Source: Pandoraea pneumonica
GTDB taxonomy: Bacteria > Pseudomonadota > Gammaproteobacteria > Burkholderiales > Burkholderiaceae
Direction: 5' to 3'
Assembly: GCF_902459645.1 (NCBI RefSeq)
Contig: NZ_CABPSK010000003.1
Location: 372,001 to 436,000 of the forward strand
DNA length: 64,000 nucleotides
The notes beneath the pieces were generated by a model that did no database searches, had not been told where the DNA came from, and was given only the letters and a program-made list of their open reading frames with translations. Numbering within the stretch: position 1 is the first letter of the stretch; each line of letters starts with the position of its first letter. The position numbers were made by a program, and so were the translations under genes. This document shows positions 59,423 to 64,000 of the stretch, in pieces.

Positions 59423-59622
59423 CACCGATCACTTTCCCCGGCTATTCCGTGGGTGCGCGTGAAGTCACCGTAATCGCTGAGCGAATCCTTGCATGGTGGC
59501 CGATTGACTACAACGGCGTTCACGGCACATGCATTCAACTCGACACGGGCAAAGAAATCAATGTCCGCGCATGGTCGACTGAAGTCGACCGAGCCGTCGT
59601 CGCGGCCGGGAGCAAAGCATGA
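59419..59622 (+). CDS. small protein of unknown function
   Basis: A 67-aa protein starting at GTG: PGYSVGAREVTVIAERILAWWPIDYNGVHGTCIQLDTGKEINVRAW, a compact beta-strand pattern. Coupled to both neighbours by four-base overlaps. Confidence 0.6.
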   Translation: MTPITFPGYSVGAREVTVIAERILAWWPIDYNGVHGTCIQLDTGKEINVRAWSTEVDRAVVAAGSKA

Positions 59623-60071
59623 CCCACAATTACATGATGAGCCAAGCGAGCGAGTTCGATCTGCAACTGATGGCCGAAGCAGGCAGGACAATTGGACTGC
59701 GCACGCGCATCGAGAACTTTCGCGAGCTTCGTGTGGTCGCCTTTAGCGCAGCATTGCTTGGCGACTTCGACCACCCCTGCGTGCGAATTCGACACCGCTA
59801 CAACCCGCTCGACGATGACAAGCAAGCGTCCACACTGGCAGCAGTCGCCTGTATCAACGTGTACCACATGCCGGATGCAGACGCTTGCCTTGCCGAAACT
59901 TATGCACGCTCATCGGAACCGAACGGCCCGCCGCGACTAATACGGGAATCGGTTGACTATATGTCGAGATCTGCACGAGATAAAACTGCGGCGATGCGTC
60001 GGGCGGTTGTAACCGTGGCTGCGGCACTGTACCGGGCCGCGCTGGAGGCGGAAGGGGGCAATCGTGTCTAG
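59619..60071 (+). CDS. phage protein of unknown function
   Basis: A 150-aa soluble protein (ASEFDLQLMAEAGRTIGLRTRIENFRELRVVAFSAALLG). Helical C-terminus with a basic stretch (SRSARDKTAAMRRAVVTVAAALYRAALEAE). No match known. Overlaps the Xis-like gene by eight bases. Confidence 0.6.
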   Translation: MTHNYMMSQASEFDLQLMAEAGRTIGLRTRIENFRELRVVAFSAALLGDFDHPCVRIRHRYNPLDDDKQASTLAAVACINVYHMPDADACLAETYARSSEPNGPPRLIRESVDYMSRSARDKTAAMRRAVVTVAAALYRAALEAEGGNRV

Positions 60072-60393
60072 AACGTTCAACATCGCGGAGTGTGCACAGT
60101 TTCTCCACATCCACGAATCGACCGCGCAGGATCTCGCAAAGGCTGGCGAGCTTCCCGGCTGCCAGATCGGGCGGGCGTGGGTATTCCTAGTGGACGATCT
60201 TGTCGCATATCTGCGCGACCAAGTGCGCACGCAGCAAATGCAGCGACTGGCCGAGCAAGAGGTTTCACGTGGGATCGACGCGGCAACGGCACGTATTCCG
60301 CCTACGCCGATCCCGCGCCCTGCTCGCAAGGCCCGAGCAAAACGCGTGTATCAGCCTTTACCAGAGGTGAGTAGCCAAGTTGCTTGCGCGTAG
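60064..60393 (+). CDS. excisionase-like HTH_17 protein
   Basis: A 109-aa protein from GTG 60064. Residues 5-50 form a winged-helix of the excisionase type (FNIAECAQFLHIHESTAQDLAKAGELPGCQIGRAWVFLVDDLVAYL). It ends inside the integrase gene on the other strand, next to attR, fitting Xis or a directionality factor. Basic proline-rich tail. Confidence 0.75.
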   Translation: MSRTFNIAECAQFLHIHESTAQDLAKAGELPGCQIGRAWVFLVDDLVAYLRDQVRTQQMQRLAEQEVSRGIDAATARIPPTPIPRPARKARAKRVYQPLPEVSSQVACA

Positions 60394-61521
60394 GTTCGCG
60401 TACCGACTCAGCATGCGCGGGTCTTTATGGCCCGTGATCTTTGATATCTGCAAGTCCGAGAGCTGCGTCCGCTCGTAAAGGCGCGACGTAGCCTCATGCC
60501 TCAAGTCGTGAAACCGGATCTCGCCGCACTTCGCCATATCGAACACGCGCGAGTATTGCCGGGATAGCAGCGACGTCACCCTCGCCAGCTCCACGCGAGA
60601 GACTTCACCAGACCACCACGGGAACAGCCGGACGTCGGCCGCGTAGCCTTCCATGCCTCGCGTGCCGCCGTCGACGTGCGCGAGGTATTCCCCGAGCACC
60701 CGCACGGCCACACTCGAAAGCGGCACCTGTCGCCTGTCACCGTTCTTCGTCTTGTCGAGAAAGATCGTACGCGCGGCAATGTCGATCTGATCTTGTGAAA
60801 GCGTGAATATCTCGCGCATGCGCATGGCCGTCTCTAACGCCAGGTCGAACATGCATTCGAGCGCAGCGCGATAGGCGAGCGCCAACGGCCGCTCACGATC
60901 CTCGCGCTTCTCCCCGTTCAACACCGCACGAATTGCGGCCTCCTGCTTCGCGTCTAGCCGCTGCTCGCGCGATTCGTCACGCTTAGCCGCCTTCCCCTTT
61001 CCGACCGCAGCGAGATAGGCCACGTCGGCGTCAGAGTAGGTCGCGTAACGCTTGGGCAGCAATCCGAGCGGGTTAATCACCAGCTCAGGGTATTGGCCGG
61101 ATCTGCACGCCCACGCGAAACACCGACTGAGCGCCCCGACGTAATGGCGGATCGTCGACGGTGCGAGATTCTGCTCGCGCTTCATGTCGGACACCCAACG
61201 TTCGACCCACTTGTAGTCGAGCGTCAGTAGCGGCGTTTTGCCGAGACGCGCGTGAATGACGTTTAGCAGCGCTCGATCTTCGTCAGGCACATGCAAAGCA
61301 ACTTGGTATGCACGATTCAGTTCGGCGAGCGTCAACTTACCGGCCGCAGTCGGCGCAAACTCTTCGGGCACGACACCCGCATCGAGCAGCGCTTCGAGAC
61401 GGCGCACATACTCGTCGCCCTCGGCCTCGCTCTCAAATCGCAGATAGATTGGTTTGGGCAGCAGAGCGCTGCGCTTTACGACGTACTCCCACGTACTACC
61501 CCGAAGCCTTTTAGTTGCCAT
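60358..61521 (-). CDS. int: tyrosine-type phage integrase
   Basis: A 387-aa recombinase. The catalytic set is Arg234 (ETAMRMRE), Lys259 (DKTKNG), His338 and Arg341 (RFHDLRHEA), His365 (ITGHKD) and Tyr374 (LSRYANL). The N-terminal domain is a basic arm/core-binding region (MATKRLRGSTWEYVVKRSALLPKPIYLRF). It integrates the phage in tRNA-Cys. It lies 158 bases from attR. Confidence 0.95.
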   Translation of the reverse strand: MATKRLRGSTWEYVVKRSALLPKPIYLRFESEAEGDEYVRRLEALLDAGVVPEEFAPTAAGKLTLAELNRAYQVALHVPDEDRALLNVIHARLGKTPLLTLDYKWVERWVSDMKREQNLAPSTIRHYVGALSRCFAWACRSGQYPELVINPLGLLPKRYATYSDADVAYLAAVGKGKAAKRDESREQRLDAKQEAAIRAVLNGEKREDRERPLALAYRAALECMFDLALETAMRMREIFTLSQDQIDIAARTIFLDKTKNGDRRQVPLSSVAVRVLGEYLAHVDGGTRGMEGYAADVRLFPWWSGEVSRVELARVTSLLSRQYSRVFDMAKCGEIRFHDLRHEATSRLYERTQLSDLQISKITGHKDPRMLSRYANLRASNLATHLW

Positions 61522-61555
61522 TCCTCAACTCACGTACACGGCAAATATTCATGTA

Positions 61556-61592
61556 TTCCGGGTGGCAAAGCACCTAATCCCGGGTGGCAGAG
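61556..61592. repeat. two direct repeats at the integrase start, possible arm sites
   Basis: TTCCGGGTGGCAAAG and TCCCGGGTGGCAGAG are 22 bases apart, two helical turns, between int and attR. This spacing fits arm-type sites bound by Int or Xis, though it is a guess. Confidence 0.4.
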
Positions 61593-61652
61593 ACGGGTTT
61601 ATACCACTTTTGGCGGGTATACGCGGCGATGAAACGGGGAGTAGAAAAAGAA

Positions 61653-61676
61653 AAAGCACTGTAAATACAGTGCTTT
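61653..61676 (-). terminator. phage-supplied tRNA-Cys terminator
   Basis: Eight- to eleven-bp stem AAAGCACTGTA/TACAGTGCTTT, A-rich on the left, so on the minus strand it ends in U's, three bases from the tRNA CCA. It takes the place of the original hairpin now at 23671. Confidence 0.75.
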
Positions 61677-61679
61677 AGA

Positions 61680-61729
61680 TGGAGGCGGGAGTCGGAATCG
61701 AACCGGCGTACACGGCTTTGCAGGCCGCT
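61680..61729. repeat. attR: 50-bp phage-supplied tRNA-Cys 3' end
   Basis: Identical to attL at 23702. Here the segment joins the chromosomal tRNA 5' part, so that tRNA-Cys stays whole. Confidence 0.95.
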
Positions 61730-61753
61730 GCATGACCACTCTGCCATCCCGCC
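61680..61753 (-). tRNA. tRNA-Cys (anticodon GCA)
   Basis: 74 nt on the minus strand, GGCGGGATGGCAGAGT at the 5' end and CCA encoded at the 3' end. The anticodon loop CTGCAAA gives GCA. All arms fold. It is the integration target, rebuilt by the phage. Confidence 0.95.
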
Positions 61754-61840
61754 ATCGGGATATGCCGCATTGTAACCACTCGGTGTTGCCATCGAGGGCG
61801 CCCTTCGGATCGATCGCCGTGGGCTTTTCGGCAAATAAAA

Positions 61841-61859
61841 AGGGAAGCCAGGCTTCCCT
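61841..61859 (-). terminator. terminator after tRNA-Gly
   Basis: AGGGAAG/CTTCCCT stem with a five-base loop followed by TTTTTATTT on the minus strand, just after the first tRNA-Gly 3' end. Confidence 0.75.
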
Positions 61860-61866
61860 CTGGATT

Positions 61867-61942
61867 TGGAGCGGGAGACGAGTCTCGAACTCGCGACCTC
61901 AACCTTGGCAAGGTTGCGCTCTACCAACTGAGCTACTCCCGC
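61867..61942 (-). tRNA. tRNA-Gly (anticodon GCC), copy 1
   Basis: 76 nt with CCA encoded, GCGGGAGTAGCTCAGTTGG at the 5' end; the anticodon loop holds GCC. Identical to the copy at 61992. Confidence 0.95.
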
Positions 61943-61991
61943 ATGACACCCGACATCAAGGCTTTATTCACTCAATGTCCAGTGTAAAAAC

Positions 61992-62067
61992 TGGAGCGGG
62001 AGACGAGTCTCGAACTCGCGACCTCAACCTTGGCAAGGTTGCGCTCTACCAACTGAGCTACTCCCGC
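61992..62067 (-). tRNA. tRNA-Gly (anticodon GCC), copy 2
   Basis: 76 nt, identical to the first copy in all bases, 49 bases upstream of it in the tRNA transcript. Follows pgsA on the same strand. Confidence 0.95.
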
Positions 62068-62243
62068 ATTTTCATGCGTACTACCAATCCAACACTTCTC
62101 AAAATTTCGCTGCCGGGCTAACGCCGTAGCAGCGAGAAGGAGATTATGTCCAAACGCCGATTCAGTGTCAAGCACCTGCACTGAAAATTTGTGAAGATTT
62201 TTTGCCTCCCTCGCGCAAATCCCGCACTTTCAGCCACTTACGC

Positions 62244-62837
62244 TCACATCTGTGCGCCGCCACGCTCACGAATCTGCGGCCACGCGCGGCGCAAATAATA
62301 CAGCATCGACCACAACGTCAGCACCGCCGCCACGTAAATCAGCCACGTGCCCCAGAACCGCGAATCGAACCGCAAGCCGTTCCACACTACCGTGCCGTTG
62401 AACAGCAACAACGGAATCGCCACCATCTGCGCCGCCGTCTTGATCTTGCCCAATTGATGCACCGCCACGCTGCGCGACGCGCCAATCTGCGCCATCCACT
62501 CACGCAACGCCGAAATCGTAATCTCGCGGCCAATGATGATCAGCGCCACCAACGCGTTGATCCGGCCCATCTGCAACAACATCAGCAACGCCGCCGCCAC
62601 CATCAGCTTGTCGGCCACCGGGTCGAGAAACGCCCCAAACGCCGACGTCTGATTCCAGCGACGCGCCAGAAACCCGTCAAACCAGTCGGTCAGCGCCGCC
62701 AGCACGAAGATCGCACACGCCACCCAATTCATCTGGACCGGCGTCAACCACGTGGTCGGCAAGTAATAAACGCCGACCACCAGCGGGATCAGCACGATCC
62801 GAAGCCAGGTCAGGAAGATGGGGACATTAAAAGGCAT
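62244..62837 (-). CDS. pgsA: CDP-diacylglycerol-glycerol-3-phosphate 3-phosphatidyltransferase
   Basis: A 197-aa membrane enzyme that makes phosphatidylglycerophosphate, the first step to PG and cardiolipin. It starts MPFNVPIFLTWLRIVLIPLVVG. The CDP-alcohol phosphotransferase motif DG-x2-AR-x8-G-x3-D-x3-D is visible as DWFDGFLARRWNQTSAFGAFLDPVADK. ATG 62837 is chosen, since the upstream 31 codons are not membrane-like. Transcribed toward the tRNA genes, a common order in proteobacteria. Confidence 0.94.
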   Translation of the reverse strand: MPFNVPIFLTWLRIVLIPLVVGVYYLPTTWLTPVQMNWVACAIFVLAALTDWFDGFLARRWNQTSAFGAFLDPVADKLMVAAALLMLLQMGRINALVALIIIGREITISALREWMAQIGASRSVAVHQLGKIKTAAQMVAIPLLLFNGTVVWNGLRFDSRFWGTWLIYVAAVLTLWSMLYYLRRAWPQIRERGGAQM

Positions 62838-63013
62838 GGCAGCATGAGTTCGGCAAACGGCAGTCGACACACGGCGCACTCGGCAGCCGTACCAGACCCG
62901 CATTGTGCCGTGTATGCCCCGCAGCGACAAGGCCGAGGCACCGCTACGCGGTTGACATATGCGTCACTGTGCCCCTATCTTGCTCGCAACAACCCGCCAT
63001 TAGCACCGATCTC

Positions 63014-64000
63014 GTGAAACCGCTCTGGTCGTCTCTGCCCGCCCTGCGATGGCGCCTGCTCCCGCCGCACGTCATCATCAGCATGCTGGTCGGCCTCAAC
63101 GGGCTGCTGCTCGTCGCCTCCGTCTTGCTGCGCGTGCCGGGCAGCCTGCTCATCGACCTCTTCGTGCGCGGCGACCTCTCGGCACTCGAGCGCATCGAAG
63201 CCCGTCACCTGCCCCGCCTGCTCTTCGGCATCAACGCCATCGAGCGCATCGATTTCTCGCATCTGCCCCGCGCACTCGTCGGCCTCTCGCTCGTTGCGCT
63301 CAGCTGCGGACTCGTCATTCGCGCCCGCACCGCATGGGCCTTCTCGCTCGTGATGCTCGCCCTCGCGGCGATCATCAACGTGCATCTCAATATCCGCTTC
63401 GATCTGACCTTTGCGCTGTCGATCGTCAGCATTGCGCTGCTGCTCTGGTACTGGCGCGAATTCGACCGCGCGAGCTTCGCCGCCGCCACGCTCTACACGC
63501 TCGTCGCCGTGTTCGCGCTGGTCGTCTATGCCACGTTCGGCACGATGTATCTCGGCAGCGAGTTCGCGCCGCCGGTCACCGATCTGGCCACCGCGTTCTA
63601 CTTCGCTATCGTGACGATGACGACCGTGGGCTACGGCGACATCGTGCCGCACTCGACCGACGCACGGCTCTTTACGGCCTCAGTCATCATCTTCGGCATC
63701 AGTGTGTTCGCGACATCGCTCACCGTGGTCATCGGTCCGCTCGTCGGGGGCAATCTCAAGAAAATTCTCGCGGGGAGGTTTACTCACGTGATACGCAAGC
63801 AACACTTCATCGTGGCCGGCGCATCGCCGCTCGCCATCAACGTGCACCACGAACTCACGAAACGTGGCTGGCCCGTCACTGTCATCATCGCGAGCGGTGT
63901 CGACAACCCGTATCCGGAAGATGCCGATGTGATCCACGGCGACGCAAGCGATAACGCAGTCCTCACGCATGCCGGGATCGAACATGCGAAGGCCGTGTTA
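63014..64000 (+). CDS. potassium channel with RCK domain, partial (C-terminus beyond window)
   Basis: The frame opens at GTG 63014 and runs to the window edge with no stop, 329 codons. Six membrane segments fit a voltage-gated-type channel; the selectivity filter TVGYGD lies at residues 204-209, preceded by the pore helix. An RCK/TrkA-N Rossmann domain starts at about residue 264 (HFIVAGASPLAINVHHEL) and ends outside. Similar to Kch-type K+ channels of the inner membrane. No strong ribosome-binding site is seen ahead of the GTG. Exact start may differ. Confidence 0.85.
   Translation, partial: MKPLWSSLPALRWRLLPPHVIISMLVGLNGLLLVASVLLRVPGSLLIDLFVRGDLSALERIEARHLPRLLFGINAIERIDFSHLPRALVGLSLVALSCGLVIRARTAWAFSLVMLALAAIINVHLNIRFDLTFALSIVSIALLLWYWREFDRASFAAATLYTLVAVFALVVYATFGTMYLGSEFAPPVTDLATAFYFAIVTMTTVGYGDIVPHSTDARLFTASVIIFGISVFATSLTVVIGPLVGGNLKKILAGRFTHVIRKQHFIVAGASPLAINVHHELTKRGWPVTVIIASGVDNPYPEDADVIHGDASDNAVLTHAGIEHAKAVL

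Larger units (their letters stand above)
23702..61729. mobile_element. prophage, lambda-like siphovirus with HK97-type head, in tRNA-Cys
   Basis: Bounded by 50-bp direct repeats of the tRNA-Cys 3' end, with an integrase gene at the attR side. All modules of a temperate siphovirus are present: integration, divergent repressor/Cro switch, replication, terminase, HK97 head, long tail with tape measure and J/I/K/L/M tip, and lysis. Core genes show no broken frames, so it may be inducible. Layout resembles Burkholderia phages such as phi1026b/phiE125 in style. About 38.0 kb. Cargo genes crowd the attL end. Confidence 0.96.

Noticed and set aside
63049-63954. 301-codon plus-strand frame at the right end
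   Set aside because: It is a shifted shadow of the potassium channel gene, whose frame has TVGYGD and runs off the edge.

Overview
The window reads as chromosome from a high-GC betaproteobacterium of the Burkholderiaceae. The support is a Burkholderiales-type porin, FecI/FecR-type iron signalling, an ECF sigma/anti-sigma pair, and a pgsA-tRNA-Gly-tRNA-Gly-tRNA-Cys block. Pandoraea is my best guess for genus, but this is inference from gene style and not a database result. About 26 kb is chromosomal. The other 38 kb (23702-61729) is an apparently complete lambda-like, long-tailed prophage inserted in the 3' end of tRNA-Cys.

Left chromosomal arm (1-23.7 kb): an anti-sigma/ECF sigma pair with a small COG4315-type secreted protein; a polyamine/iron-type ABC importer divergent from a glucarate-dehydratase-family gene, a porin and a FadR-type GntR regulator, which looks like a sugar-acid uptake and catabolism unit with matched operators GTCAT-N3-ATGAC at both divergent promoters; a flavin-binding PNPOx-like protein divergent from an AraC regulator; a secreted alpha/beta hydrolase; a FecI-FecR-TonB receptor iron uptake cluster with a Fur-like box; a VOC protein; a possible oxygenase; AzlCD amino-acid exporter; several small unknown genes; a CSS/EAL cyclic-di-GMP phosphodiesterase; and an unknown polytopic membrane protein.

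Prophage (23702-61729): bounded by identical 50-bp copies of the tRNA-Cys 3' end. At the left end lies cargo: unknown genes, one with a canonical LexA box, a RelE-type toxin/antitoxin pair with a perfect palindromic operator, a DNA adenine methylase and an unknown 237-aa protein. Then, all transcribed leftwards and so read here from distal to proximal, come lysis (spanins, holin-like proteins, GH19 endolysin), the tail tip (J, I, K, L, M), tape measure, G/GT tail chaperone with a programmed -1 frameshift at A AAA AAG, major tail protein, connectors, HK97-type capsid, protease, portal, terminases and HNH nuclease. Upstream of those are a Q-like zinc protein, a large primase/FtsK-gamma/helicase fusion, a CII-family protein and a Cro-like protein. 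A short repressor without a peptidase domain is divergent from cro. Two promoters, one leftward into cro and one rightward into an operon with ParB-like, Lar-like and Xis-like genes, share the same design: the operator AATAGCCAT-N2-ATGGCTATT lies in the 18-bp spacer between -35 and a TATTCT -10 box. The integrase gene lies next to attR.

Right arm (61.7-64 kb): tRNA-Cys, two identical tRNA-Gly genes, pgsA, and a voltage-gated-type potassium channel with an RCK domain that runs off the window. The most interesting points are the FtsK-gamma domain in the phage primase, the spacer-operator switch, the LexA-box cargo, the GGGAC iteron clusters next to the primase gene, and the frameshift signal.
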